DNA from: Microbacteriaceae bacterium
GTDB taxonomy: Bacteria; Actinomycetota; Actinomycetes; Actinomycetales; Microbacteriaceae
Assembly (NCBI GenBank): GCA_009780695.1
Contig: WQZN01000001.1
Span: forward strand, 310,001 to 374,000
Direction of reading: 5' to 3'
DNA length: 64,000 nt
Below are positions 52,044-61,005 of the stretch, one piece after another. Each line of letters starts with the position of its first letter. The first letter of the stretch is position 1. A program made the position numbers and the translations under genes. Below the pieces are notes generated by a model. It was not told where the DNA came from. It was given only the letters and a program-made list of their open reading frames with translations, and ran no database searches.

Positions 52044-52155
52044 TGTGGTGTTGCCTTTCTCGAACGGCGTTGTTCGGCATGCGCAGGCATGCGTGGTGGG
52101 TGGGACCGAGCTCAGCCGGATGGCGGCGCGGGGCCGATGTCCTCCACCGCGGAAC

Positions 52156-52226
52156 AATTATTTCCGCGGCAGAAGTAATAATTAGCGAACAGATGCCGTG
52201 GATGCAAGTTCTACGGCATAATTATT
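52156..52226. promoter_or_regulatory. ROK operator array between transport operon and repressor gene
   Basis: AATTATT at 52156-52162, its inverted copy AATAATT at 52177-52183 (14-bp spacer), and AATTATT again at 52220-52226, in the AT-rich divergent region. Likely bound by the ROK repressor to control both directions and relieved by an imported or phosphorylated sugar. Confidence 0.6.
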
Positions 52227-52295
52227 TTTGTAACGAAATGAATACGACGCTCGAAGCTGGCGTTAGCCTGAAAGCCCACCGAAGAAAGTGAACGC

Positions 52296-53444
52296 GTGAC
52301 CATCGAATCGGCCACCTGGACCGCGGGACCCGCCGCGGCGCGCGACGTCGCACTCGAGGTCCTCCTCCATGGTCCGATATCACGCAGTGAGATCGCTCGG
52401 AGGCTCAAGCTCTCGGCAGGCTCGCTGACCCGGTTGAGCACGCCCCTCATCGAGGACGGCCTCCTCGTCGAGACGGGCGAATACCAGGACGGGCGAGCGG
52501 GGCGTCCGTCGCGCCCCCTGGACATCAAGCCCGACTCGCGGCACTTCCTCGGCATGAAGCTCACCGGTGAGAGCCTCCAGGGCGTCGTCACCGACCTCCG
52601 CGCCACGGTCCTGCACTCGATTTCCCAGGCGCTGCCCTCGCGCGCGCCGGACGACGTCGCCGATGCGATCGCCGCTCTCGTGAGCGAGTTGCTCGAGGTC
52701 GCCCCGGATGCCACGGCGCTGGGAATCGGGCTCGGTGGCCGCATCGCAGAGGACGGAACGGTGCGCAGCGCCCCCTTCCTGGACTGGGCGGACGTCCCCC
52801 TGCGGCACATGGTCGAGTCGCGCTGCAACCTGCCCACCGTGGTCCAGAACGACGTCATCGCGTTCACCGAAGCCGAGCACTGGTTCGGTGCCGGCCGCGG
52901 CCTCGAACGCTTCGCCGTGGTGACCCTCGGGGCCGGGGCCGGGTACGGCCTCGTCGAGCACGACGCGATCGTCTCGAACGACGACGCCGGCATCGGTCTC
53001 GTCGGGCACTGGCCGCTCGACCCGCTCGGGCCGCTCTGCCCCGCCGGCCACCGCGGTTGCGCGCACAGCGTGCTCACGCAGTCGGCGATCGTCTCCGCCG
53101 TCTCTTCGGGGATCGGACGCGAAGTCGACTACGCCGAGGCGATGAGCCTCGCGGAGGCCGGCGATCCGGTCGCACGGCGCGTCGTCGACGATGCCGGCCT
53201 GGGCCTCGGACGGCTTCTCGCCGCGATCGCGAACCTGACCATGCCGCAGCGCATCGTGCTCGGCGGCGAAGGCGTCCAGCTGTTCGACGTCGCGGCGGAT
53301 GCCGTGCACGCCGGCATCCGCCGCGACCGCGACCCGCGCGCCGCCGACATCGACCTCGTCACCACACCGGGTGACGATCTCGAATGGTGCCGGGGCGCCG
53401 CCGTCATCGCGATCCAGACCTACGTGCTCGGAACCGCCGTCTGA
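52296..53444 (+). CDS. ROK-family (NagC/XylR-like) repressor
   Basis: 382 aa from GTG 52296, with GAAAG upstream. N-terminal winged helix: GPISRSEIARRLKLSAGSLTRLSTPLIEDGLL. The ROK body has ALGIGLGGRI, the NDVIAFTEAEHWFGAGRG sugar-binding loop, GAGAGYGLV and LGGEGVQLFD near the end. The zinc motif is partly kept (GHWPLDPLGPLCPAGHRGC). Divergent from the sugar operon, with AT-rich repeats between them; expected to repress the operon until the inducer sugar is present. Confidence 0.9.
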   Translation: MTIESATWTAGPAAARDVALEVLLHGPISRSEIARRLKLSAGSLTRLSTPLIEDGLLVETGEYQDGRAGRPSRPLDIKPDSRHFLGMKLTGESLQGVVTDLRATVLHSISQALPSRAPDDVADAIAALVSELLEVAPDATALGIGLGGRIAEDGTVRSAPFLDWADVPLRHMVESRCNLPTVVQNDVIAFTEAEHWFGAGRGLERFAVVTLGAGAGYGLVEHDAIVSNDDAGIGLVGHWPLDPLGPLCPAGHRGCAHSVLTQSAIVSAVSSGIGREVDYAEAMSLAEAGDPVARRVVDDAGLGLGRLLAAIANLTMPQRIVLGGEGVQLFDVAADAVHAGIRRDRDPRAADIDLVTTPGDDLEWCRGAAVIAIQTYVLGTAV

Positions 53445-53473
53445 CCCGCAACCCGCCCCGCGATAATCGACGC

Positions 53474-54049
53474 ATGACCGACTCGCGCCCCGCCCGCGGG
53501 CGCCCGAGCGCGTTCGACCGCGATGCGGTGTCGGCGACGGCCATCGCCCTGTTCGCCGAGCGCGGCTACGACGCCGTCAGCATGAGCGACATCGCGGATG
53601 CCGCGGGCGTCAGCCGCCGCGGCCTGTTCCGCCACTTCGCGTCGAAGGCCGAGCTGATCTGGGACGGCCTCACCCCGGTCGAGGAGGCTCGCGCGCAGGC
53701 GCTGGCCGCGGCGGCATCCGCCACCCCGTTCGAGGCGCTGCGCCTCGCAACGCTCGCCGGCGCGGCCGCGCTGCCCGACCCCGAGGCGACCCGCACGCGC
53801 CTGCGCATCATGGGCACGCACCCTGAGCTCATCGCGTTCGGCTCGGGCCGCATGTTCGCGAGCTCGCAGCTGCTCGTCGCACACCTCGGCGAGCGCGGCC
53901 TCGACCCGCTCGCGGCGCGCACCTTCTCGAGCGCCGTCACCGCGGCGGTGTTCGACGCCTATCTCTTCTGGGCGATCGAGACGGCGGATGCCACGCCGCA
54001 GGCGACCCTCGAAGCGGCGTTCGAGCGCCTGGCCCGCCTCGGCTCCTGA
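53474..54049 (+). CDS. TetR-family regulator
   Basis: 191 aa from ATG 53474. The canonical TetR N-terminus is RDAVSATAIALFAERGYDAVSMSDIADAAGVSRRGLFRHFASKAELI, followed by an alpha-helical ligand-binding domain. It starts 30 bp after the ROK gene on the same strand but its target is not evident. The convergent neighbour is an SDR at 54197; no divergent operator was seen. Probably regulates a detoxification gene elsewhere. Confidence 0.9.
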   Translation: MTDSRPARGRPSAFDRDAVSATAIALFAERGYDAVSMSDIADAAGVSRRGLFRHFASKAELIWDGLTPVEEARAQALAAAASATPFEALRLATLAGAAALPDPEATRTRLRIMGTHPELIAFGSGRMFASSQLLVAHLGERGLDPLAARTFSSAVTAAVFDAYLFWAIETADATPQATLEAAFERLARLGS

Positions 54050-54090
54050 GGCATCCGCCTCACGCCGAACTCACCCCGGCCCGAATTCAC

Positions 54091-54149
54091 CCCAAGTGTG
54101 AGTTCGGGTTGCTCGTTTCGCGAGGTGTCGGCCCGAACTCACACTTGGG
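54091..54149. repeat. Intergenic inverted-repeat element, copy 1
   Basis: Perfect 18-bp arms CCCAAGTGTGAGTTCGGG (54091-54108) and its complement (54132-54149) around a 23-base loop, in the space between convergent TetR and SDR genes. Degenerate GAACTCACCCC copies lie just before it. The same 18-mer recurs at 57026. Could act as a bidirectional terminator or belong to a dispersed REP-like family. Confidence 0.85.
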
Positions 54150-54196
54150 TTGAGCTTCGGCTGGGGGGGGTGAGCCCGGGCCGACAGCACCCGGAA

Positions 54197-54946
54197 CTAG
54201 ATCGCCGACCAGCCCGTGTCGTTGGCGAGCACGGCGCCGTTGACGTTCGACGCGTCCTCGGAAAGCAGCCAGGCGATCGACGACGCGAGCTGCTCGGGCT
54301 GCGCGAGGCCCGGCACGACGACCTGCATGAACGCGCCGATCGCCTCGCCGGCGAGCTGCGACTTGAACTCCGCCTGGATGTTGGTCTGCACCGCGCCCGG
54401 TGCGACCGAGTTCACGCGGATGCCCTTCTTGCCGTACATGACGGCCGAGTTCTTGGTCAGGCCGATGACCGCGTGCTTCGACGAGGTGTAGGCGGCGCCG
54501 GCGGCCGAGCCGCGCAGACCCGCTTCGGACGAGACGTTGACGATCGAGCCGGCGCCCGCCTCGAGCATGCCGGGGATGACGGCGGCCATGAGCTTGGCGG
54601 TCGCGGTCAGGTTGACGGCGAACACGAAGTCCCACTGCTTCCAGTCGATCTCGTGCGCGGGCTGGAACGAGTCCATGACGCCGGCGACGTTGGCGAGGCC
54701 CCAGACGGTTCCACCGGCTGCCTCGACGATGCGAGCGATGTCCTCGTCCTTCGTGATGTCGCCGGCCACGGTGACGATGTCGAGCCCGGGGTTCTCGGCG
54801 GTGAGCTCGTCGAGGCGCGTCGCCACGACATCCGCCGCGATCACGCGGCCGCCCTCCGAGGCGACCCGCACGGCGGTCGCCTTCCCGATGCCCGAACCCG
54901 CGCCCGTGACGATGACGGTCTTGCCGGTGAAACGATCTGCAGCCAC
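54197..54946 (-). CDS. Classical SDR oxidoreductase
   Basis: 249 aa from GTG 54946, with GAGG upstream. Motifs TGAGSGIGKATA (coenzyme), NVAGVM, VNVSSEAG and the catalytic Y-x3-K (AYTSSKHAV) are intact, followed by the family's VNSVAPGAVQTN. An NAD(P)-dependent alcohol/ketone oxidoreductase of unknown substrate, related to 3-oxoacyl-reductase-like enzymes. Convergent with TetR. Confidence 0.9.
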   Translation of the reverse strand: MAADRFTGKTVIVTGAGSGIGKATAVRVASEGGRVIAADVVATRLDELTAENPGLDIVTVAGDITKDEDIARIVEAAGGTVWGLANVAGVMDSFQPAHEIDWKQWDFVFAVNLTATAKLMAAVIPGMLEAGAGSIVNVSSEAGLRGSAAGAAYTSSKHAVIGLTKNSAVMYGKKGIRVNSVAPGAVQTNIQAEFKSQLAGEAIGAFMQVVVPGLAQPEQLASSIAWLLSEDASNVNGAVLANDTGWSAI

Positions 54947-55144
54947 TTCGCTACCTCTTCCTCGAACCCGCGATGGTGATGAGGAAATTCTGGCACTCGG
55001 TGCCGTAAATCAGCTCAGAACCGCTAGCGCATGCCGTCGCGGCGCGGCGATTCCGCACGGCCGTGCCGATGCGGCTGGCGAACCCGGGCATCCACGACCC
55101 TCATTCGTCAGTAAACCTTGCAAGTTACGCTTACGATATTCATC

Positions 55145-55585
55145 GTGGACACTGCAATCGAACCGGAAGAGCTCGCCGACCGCATCGGCGAGATGATGGC
55201 CGCGCTGCGGCGCGAGATGCGCAGCGGCCGACAGATCGGCGATCTCGCGCCGCGTCACGAGGCCGCACTGGCCTGGCTGCGCCGCAAGGGTCGCCTCACC
55301 ACCGCTCAGCTCGCCCGCTTCGAGCAGATCACGCCGCAGTCGATGGGCGTGGTCGTCGCGGAGCTCGTCGAACGCGGCTGGGCCGTGAAATCGAAGGACC
55401 CGGACGACGGGCGCCGCGAGCTGCTCGCGCTGACGGATGCCGGCGCCGCGACCGTCGCGCAGACCGATGCCGAGCGGCACGCCGACCTCGTGAACCTGCT
55501 CGCCACCCGCCTCAGCGACGACGACCGCGAGCTCGTCGCCCGCGGCCTCGAGGTCCTCATGCGCATCGAGACGGAGCAGAAGTGA
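55145..55585 (+). CDS. MarR-family regulator of an efflux pump
   Basis: 146 aa from GTG 55145; the TTG at 55118 is in frame but lies in a CTTGCAAG palindrome (55117-55124), likely part of the operator. Core HTH: HEAALAWLRRKGRLTTAQLARFEQITPQSMGVVVAELVERGWAVKSKDPDDGRRELLALTDAG, typical MarR. Its stop overlaps the transporter GTG (GTGA), so the regulator is cotranscribed with its MFS pump. Confidence 0.88.
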   Translation: MDTAIEPEELADRIGEMMAALRREMRSGRQIGDLAPRHEAALAWLRRKGRLTTAQLARFEQITPQSMGVVVAELVERGWAVKSKDPDDGRRELLALTDAGAATVAQTDAERHADLVNLLATRLSDDDRELVARGLEVLMRIETEQK

Positions 55586-56988
55586 CGACACCGACCCCCG
55601 CCACCGCCCCGGCGAGCACCGGCCGCTTCACCTGGCGCTTCGTGACGCCCGTGCTGATCGGGCCCGTGCTGAACCCGATCAACACGAGCATGATCGCCGT
55701 CGCGCTCGTGCCGATCAGCCGCGACCTGCACGTCACGACCGCGGTCGTCGTCTGGCTCGTCGCCGGTCTGTACCTCGCGAGCGCGATCGCCCAGCCCACG
55801 ATGGGCAAGCTGGCGGATGTCTTCGGACCGAAGCGCGTGTACCTCGTCGGCCTCGTGGTGGTGCTGGTCGCCGGCATCCTGCCCAACATCTGGCACGATT
55901 TCGCGGCCGTGCTCATCGCCCGCGTGCTGATCGGCATCGGCACCTCGGCGGCGTACCCGTCGGCAATGGCGCTGATCCGCGACCAGAGCCTGCGGCTCGA
56001 GCGGCAGACGCCCGCCGCGCTGCTGTCGGGGCTCTCGATCGCGTCGCAGACCACCGCCGCCGTGGGGCCGGTGCTCGGCGGCATCCTCATCGCCGTCTTC
56101 GGGTGGCAGTCGATCTTCCTCGTCAACATCCCGCTCGCGGGCATCGCGCTCGTGACGAGCCTGCTGTGGATCCCCGGCGACGCGACCCGCCCCGACCGCA
56201 CCGGCCCGAAGCCGCGCCTGCGCGACATCGACCCCGTCGGCATCGTGCTGTTCGCGGGCACGCTCGCCTCGCTGCTCGTGTTCCTGCTCGACCTGCGCAT
56301 CGACACCCTGTGGCTCGTCGCCGTGAGCGCGGTGCTGCTCGGCGCGCTGCTGTGGTGGTCGCTGCGCTCGCGGACGCCGTTCATCGATGTGCGGATGCTG
56401 CGCCGCAACGGCCCGCTGACCCGCACCTACCTGCGCATGCTGCTCGTCTACCTCGGCGCCTACACGATGATGTACGGCTTCAGCCAGTGGGTGCAGGGCT
56501 CCGCCGGGTTCTCGGCCGATCAGGCGGGCTTCATCCAGCTGCCGACGGCCGTGCTCGCGGCGCTGACCTCGACCGCGGTGGCGAAGAACCGGCGGCTGCG
56601 GCTGCCGCTCGTGCTCTCCGGCGCGATCCCGTTCTTCGGCGGCCTGCTGCTGATCTTCCTGCACGCGAACAGCGCCCTGTGGCTGCTGCTGCTCGTCGCG
56701 GCGGTCTTCGGCGTGCCGCAGGGCCTCGCCTCGGTCAGCAACCAGCAGGCGCTCTACCGTCAGGCGCCCGGCGATCAGCTCGGCACCGCCTCGGGACTCT
56801 CGCGCACCGCGGTGTACCTCGGCTCGATCCTGTCCTCGGCGGCGATCGGTCTCGCGTTCCCGACCGCCCCGACCGATGCCGGCCTGCACGTGCTCGGCGT
56901 CGTGATCGCCTGCGTCGTCGGCGCGGCGGCGGTGCTCGCGCTGGTCGACCCCGCGCTGCGGTCGTCGCCGCGCGCCGCTTCGGAGTAG
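55582..56988 (+). CDS. MFS drug transporter (DHA2 type)
   Basis: 468 aa from GTG 55582, with about 14 helices. Motif A is GKLADVFGPKRVYLVGLVVV, motif C PVLGGILIAVFGWQSIFLVNIP, and a long loop with LEASRQT-like LRLERQTPAALLSG. The DHA2/EmrB-QacA group exports drugs, antiseptics or lipophilic compounds by proton antiport. Coupled to the MarR gene. Substrate unknown. Confidence 0.9.
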   Translation: MTTPTPATAPASTGRFTWRFVTPVLIGPVLNPINTSMIAVALVPISRDLHVTTAVVVWLVAGLYLASAIAQPTMGKLADVFGPKRVYLVGLVVVLVAGILPNIWHDFAAVLIARVLIGIGTSAAYPSAMALIRDQSLRLERQTPAALLSGLSIASQTTAAVGPVLGGILIAVFGWQSIFLVNIPLAGIALVTSLLWIPGDATRPDRTGPKPRLRDIDPVGIVLFAGTLASLLVFLLDLRIDTLWLVAVSAVLLGALLWWSLRSRTPFIDVRMLRRNGPLTRTYLRMLLVYLGAYTMMYGFSQWVQGSAGFSADQAGFIQLPTAVLAALTSTAVAKNRRLRLPLVLSGAIPFFGGLLLIFLHANSALWLLLLVAAVFGVPQGLASVSNQQALYRQAPGDQLGTASGLSRTAVYLGSILSSAAIGLAFPTAPTDAGLHVLGVVIACVVGAAAVLALVDPALRSSPRAASE

Positions 56989-57025
56989 GCCGCCTGCGCT
57001 GCGGCCCCCTCCTCGGTCTCTGCAC

Positions 57026-57084
57026 CCCAAGTGTGAGTTCGGGCTGCCCCCTCGCGCAGCCGACAGCCCGAACTGCCACCTCGG
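57026..57084. repeat. Intergenic inverted-repeat element, copy 2
   Basis: The first arm (57026-57043) is identical to CCCAAGTGTGAGTTCGGG of copy 1. The second arm (57067-57084) reads CCCGAACTGCCACCTCGGG-like with several mismatches, so the hairpin is imperfect. Lies between the MFS and Ada-AlkA genes. Confidence 0.8.
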
Positions 57085-57149
57085 GTGAGTTCGAGCCGGA
57101 TGTCCGATTCCCGCCACCCGATGTCGGCCGGTCGGCTCATGATGGAGAC

Positions 57150-58661
57150 GTGAGCACCGAGCAGATCGACCCCGACGTCGCCTACCGCGCCGCTTCCGGC
57201 CGCGACCCGCGCTTCGACGGGCGGTTCTTCCTCGGCGTGACGACCACGGGCATCTACTGCCGCCCGTCGTGCCCCGCCCGCAAGCCGCTGCGCCGCAACG
57301 CGGTGTTCTTCCCGAGCGCCGCGGCCGCCGTCGCCGCGGGCTTCCGCGCGTGCAAGCGGTGCCGCCCCGACGCGCTGCCGGGCTCGCGGCACTGGGATGC
57401 CGGCGGCGATCTCGCGGCGCGCGCCGTGCGGGCGATCCGCGACGGGGCCGTCGACGAGCTCGGGGTCGCGGGGCTCGCCCAGCGCCTGTCCGTGTCGGAG
57501 CGGCACCTGCACCGCGTGCTCGTGACCGAGGTCGGGGCATCCCCGGTGCAGCTCAACCGCACGCGCCGCGCGCACACCGCGCGCACCCTCGTCGAGCAGA
57601 CCGACCTGCCGCTCATCGACATCGCCTTCGCCGCCGGCTTCGGCAGTGTGCGGCAGTTCAACGACGTCATGCTCGCCGAGTTCGGCGCGCCGCCGTCGGC
57701 GTTCCGCCGCCCGGCCGCGGGTGCCGCAGGCCGGCCGAACCGAACCCCGACGAACGTCGTCGAGACCGAGGGCGCCCCGAGCTCGGACGCCGCACCCACC
57801 GTCGTGCTGCGCCTGCGGCACCGTGCCCCCTACGACGCCGAGGCCATGCGGGCCTTCCAGCGGGCACATGCCGTTCCCGGCATGGACGTCGTCGAGGCCG
57901 ACGGCGGCTTCACCACCACCGTGCCCGCGGCGCACGGCCCGGCAGTCGCGACCGTGGACTGGGCGGCGTCCGCCGCTGATCACGTGACGGTGCGCATCCG
58001 GCCCGCCGACATCTCCGACCTGATGGCGATCGTCTCGAAGCTGCGGCGCTGGCTCGACCTCGACGCCGACCCGCAGCTGATCGCCGAGGCGCTCGGCCCC
58101 GACCCGGTCATCGGCCCGCTGATCGCGCGACGGGCCGGCCTGCGCGTGCCCGGGTCCCTCGACGGTGCGACGACCGCACTGCTCACCGTGATCGGCCAGG
58201 CGGTGTCGCTCGGCGCGGCACGCACCTTCGCCGGCCGACTCGTCGAGGCACTCGGCGAGCCGGTGGGCGACGGCGGCCTGCGTGCCTTCCCGGCCCCGAG
58301 GCGGGTGGCGGAGGCCGGCCCCGAGGCGCTGCGCGGGATCGGGCTCACGGGCGGTCGGGCCGCCGCACTGCACCGGGTCGCCGAGACGCTCGCCGGCGGG
58401 CTCGACCTCAGCCCGGGCGCCGACCGCGCCGAAGCTCGCGCAGCACTCGTCGCGCTGCCCGGCATCGGGCCGTGGACGGCCGACTACATCACCCTCAGGG
58501 CCCTCGGCGACCCCGACGCCTTCGTGCCCGACGACCTCGTGCTCAAGAAGGCGCTCGCGGTGAAGACCGCCCGCCAGGCCGCCGCGATCGCCGCGGCCTG
58601 GTCGCCGTGGCGCGGGTACGCGGCGCTGCATCTCTGGACATCCGCTGCCTACCTGCCGTGA
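57150..58661 (+). CDS. Ada (AdaA)-AraC-AlkA DNA alkylation repair fusion
   Basis: 503 aa from GTG 57150 in three parts. First, an Ada methylphosphotriester domain with zinc ligands C37, C41, C68 and C71 (GIYCRPSCPARKP, FRACKRCRPD). Second, an AraC HTH (LSVSERHLHRVLVTEVGASPVQLNRTRRAHTARTL). Third, a 3-methyladenine glycosylase with helix-hairpin-helix LPGIGPWTADYITLRA and catalytic Asp in AFVPDD. Combines methylation sensing, activation and base excision in one chain; a separate MGMT domain is absent. Repairs alkylated DNA and regulates its own response. Confidence 0.93.
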   Translation: MSTEQIDPDVAYRAASGRDPRFDGRFFLGVTTTGIYCRPSCPARKPLRRNAVFFPSAAAAVAAGFRACKRCRPDALPGSRHWDAGGDLAARAVRAIRDGAVDELGVAGLAQRLSVSERHLHRVLVTEVGASPVQLNRTRRAHTARTLVEQTDLPLIDIAFAAGFGSVRQFNDVMLAEFGAPPSAFRRPAAGAAGRPNRTPTNVVETEGAPSSDAAPTVVLRLRHRAPYDAEAMRAFQRAHAVPGMDVVEADGGFTTTVPAAHGPAVATVDWAASAADHVTVRIRPADISDLMAIVSKLRRWLDLDADPQLIAEALGPDPVIGPLIARRAGLRVPGSLDGATTALLTVIGQAVSLGAARTFAGRLVEALGEPVGDGGLRAFPAPRRVAEAGPEALRGIGLTGGRAAALHRVAETLAGGLDLSPGADRAEARAALVALPGIGPWTADYITLRALGDPDAFVPDDLVLKKALAVKTARQAAAIAAAWSPWRGYAALHLWTSAAYLP

Positions 58662-58700
58662 GAAAGCCCGCGCCCAGACACCGCCGGTACCGTTGAGGAA

Positions 58701-60395
58701 GTGCGAGCGAGGTGGATGTCAGCGGCGGCGGCCCTGCTGGCGCTCGCCCTCTCTGCCGCACCGGTCGCCGCCTTCGGTGCGACGCCGGCCCCGCACACGC
58801 CGCAGCCCGCGGCGGCAGCGACCCCCGGCGGCGCAGCCGCCCGGGCCTCCGCCGCCCGAACGTGCCCCGCCTATGAGTTCGTCGGGGCACGCGGGTCCGG
58901 CGAGGACAACGGCATCGCCGAGTCGAAGCGCTACACCGCGAAGAACCCCACCTACGGCATGGGCGGCGAGGTCGCCGACGTCTACCGCCGCGTCGCCGAG
59001 ACCGCGCAGGCGGCGGGCGTCCAGCTCGTGCCCTTCGGGGTGCCGTACCCCGCCGTCGGCATCGACGTCGTCAGCGGCGCCACGCTGTCGACGGGCTCGC
59101 TGGGCGTCTACACCAAGTCGGTCGAGCTCGGCGCGCACGCCGCCGCGGCCGAGATCGAGCGGGTCGCCCGTTCATGCGCGAGCACCCAGGTCATCGTGGC
59201 GGGCTACTCGCAGGGCGCCCAGGCGTTGGTCGACGCCGTGCAGTCGCTGACGCCGGGCGCGCGGGCCCACGTCGTCGCCGCCGTGTTCTTCGGCAACACC
59301 TACTTCACCGCCTCGAACCCGCGCGACGACTACGGCAGCTACGACCCCGACCTCGACGGCTACCTCGCCCACGCAGGCGTGCTGCCGAGCGGGCAGGGCG
59401 CGGGCGCCGCATCCGGCACCGACTGGACGAAGGCCTTCGGCGGCGCCGCGATCTTCGACTACTGCCACGACGGCGACCCGATCTGCGGCCTCGTCGACGA
59501 GCGCACCGTCGACGACCGCTCCTTCCCCGTGCGCGACTTCGCCCACATCGTCGCGGCGAGCTCGATCGACGGTGCCGAGCCGAACATCCTCACCGACCAC
59601 ACGACATACCTGCGCGGCGACACCGCCAATGCCGCGCAGCAGCTGCGCCAGCTGCTCGGCCTGCCGCTGGCGCCGTCGGGCGGGGCGCCGAGACCCGCCC
59701 TGACGAGCCCGCACTCGCAGGTCGCGGGCACCGAGTTCACGATCAACGCGGGCGGCACGCTGAGCGACCCGGTCGACCCGATCGTGACCTACCGCTGGAC
59801 GACCGACCCGGGTACCGTCGGCAGCCATGTCGTCTCGACGGCCGACCCGCTGTTCACGACGTCGTTCCTGAACCCGGGTACGCACGTCGTCCGCCTCGAG
59901 ACCCTCACGGCGTCGGGCGAGAAGGGCACCGCCACCGCGAGCATCACGATCACGCCCGCGCCGACCAGCGCACCCGCGCAGCCGACCGATGTGCAGGCCA
60001 TCGCGGGCGACGGCGCGGTGACCGTCACGTGGCCCGACACCACGGGCGCCGAGTTCTATGCCGTGGCGGATGCCTCGGGCCGCCTGCTCACGGCGTTCAC
60101 GCCCCTCGTGCCCGGCCAGAGCCCCGTCTCGTGGACCGACAGCGGCCTGCGCAACGACCGCGAGCAGGCGTACCGCGTGTATGCCGTGAACGGAATGGGG
60201 CGCAGCATCGCGTCGGCCACCGTCACGGCGACGCCGCGCGCGGCATCCGATCGCCCCGTCACGGCGCCCGTGAAACTGCCGGTGCCCGCCGTCGCGCTCG
60301 TGGAACCCGAGCTGACCTGGTCGGTCGGCCTCGGGCTGATCGCGATCGTGCTCGCGATCGGGCTGATCAGCTCGCCGCGCTCGCTTCGCCGCTGA
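58701..60395 (+). CDS. Secreted cutinase-family esterase with PKD/FN3-like domains
   Basis: 564 aa from GTG 58701. Signal peptide (about 1-28) then a cutinase domain with nucleophile S170 (GYSQG), D259 (HDGDPIC) and H300 (TDHTTY). A PKD-like beta domain (about 325-415), a fibronectin type III domain (about 425-515) and a C-terminal membrane helix (about 540-558) with basic tail follow. The helix suggests cell-surface anchoring. Expected to hydrolyse lipid or polyester esters outside the cell. The 3' end overlaps the convergent DinB gene by 29 bp. Confidence 0.85.
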   Translation: MRARWMSAAAALLALALSAAPVAAFGATPAPHTPQPAAAATPGGAAARASAARTCPAYEFVGARGSGEDNGIAESKRYTAKNPTYGMGGEVADVYRRVAETAQAAGVQLVPFGVPYPAVGIDVVSGATLSTGSLGVYTKSVELGAHAAAAEIERVARSCASTQVIVAGYSQGAQALVDAVQSLTPGARAHVVAAVFFGNTYFTASNPRDDYGSYDPDLDGYLAHAGVLPSGQGAGAASGTDWTKAFGGAAIFDYCHDGDPICGLVDERTVDDRSFPVRDFAHIVAASSIDGAEPNILTDHTTYLRGDTANAAQQLRQLLGLPLAPSGGAPRPALTSPHSQVAGTEFTINAGGTLSDPVDPIVTYRWTTDPGTVGSHVVSTADPLFTTSFLNPGTHVVRLETLTASGEKGTATASITITPAPTSAPAQPTDVQAIAGDGAVTVTWPDTTGAEFYAVADASGRLLTAFTPLVPGQSPVSWTDSGLRNDREQAYRVYAVNGMGRSIASATVTATPRAASDRPVTAPVKLPVPAVALVEPELTWSVGLGLIAIVLAIGLISSPRSLRR

Positions 60396-60936
60396 CGCCC
60401 ACGACTCCGCCGCCGGCGACACCGCCGACATCGTGCAGGTGGTGCACCACGTCGTGCAGGAAGTACGCCGCGAGGGTCTCGACGGTGAAGGTGGAGCCGT
60501 TGCTGCGTCGGCCCGTGCGCGCCAGCGCGGCATCCGGCACGAGCTCGAAGGCCGAGGCGATGCCGAGCCCGGCGTCGACCATCTCGATCGCGACGTGCTT
60601 GGGGTCCTGGCCGTTGTAGTCCTGCTCGACCTGCGTCGCGTCCTGATCCCAGTTCGCGAACTCCGGGTCGTCGAGCACGAGCATCAGGTTGAGGCGCGCA
60701 TGCATGATGCGGAATACGTCCCGGACGTGCGCCGCGTACTCCAGCGGCGACCAGGTCGCGTCATCGGGGCGCGTGTCGACCCCGTCGCCCGCGAGCACCG
60801 AGCGCCACCCGGCGAGGTTCTCGCGCACGGCCTCGGGAACGTCCCGGAACGAGACCGCCGCAGGGTCGAAGCCGCACTCGGGGCAGGGGCGCTCGAGCAC
60901 CCAGGTCCAGTCCTTGTCATCCGGCGTGATGGGCAT
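60367..60936 (-). CDS. DinB-superfamily protein
   Basis: 189 aa from ATG 60936. Four-helix bundle of the DinB/YfiT type, with the metal-site histidines expected in SPLEYAAHVRDVFR, MHARL, and AAYFLHDVVHHLHDVGG. An N-terminal zinc-like CPECGF motif precedes it. Family members are metal-dependent thiol transferases (bacillithiol/mycothiol). The Gly/Val-rich C-terminus overlaps the cutinase gene. Actual substrate unknown. Confidence 0.86.
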   Translation of the reverse strand: MPITPDDKDWTWVLERPCPECGFDPAAVSFRDVPEAVRENLAGWRSVLAGDGVDTRPDDATWSPLEYAAHVRDVFRIMHARLNLMLVLDDPEFANWDQDATQVEQDYNGQDPKHVAIEMVDAGLGIASAFELVPDAALARTGRRSNGSTFTVETLAAYFLHDVVHHLHDVGGVAGGGVVGVSGEASAAS

Positions 60937-61005
60937 GCGCCCAGTATGGCAACGGATGCCCCGCCACCGCGCCCTCTGCGCTCAGTCCACCCGCGCGGCG
61001 CCGGC

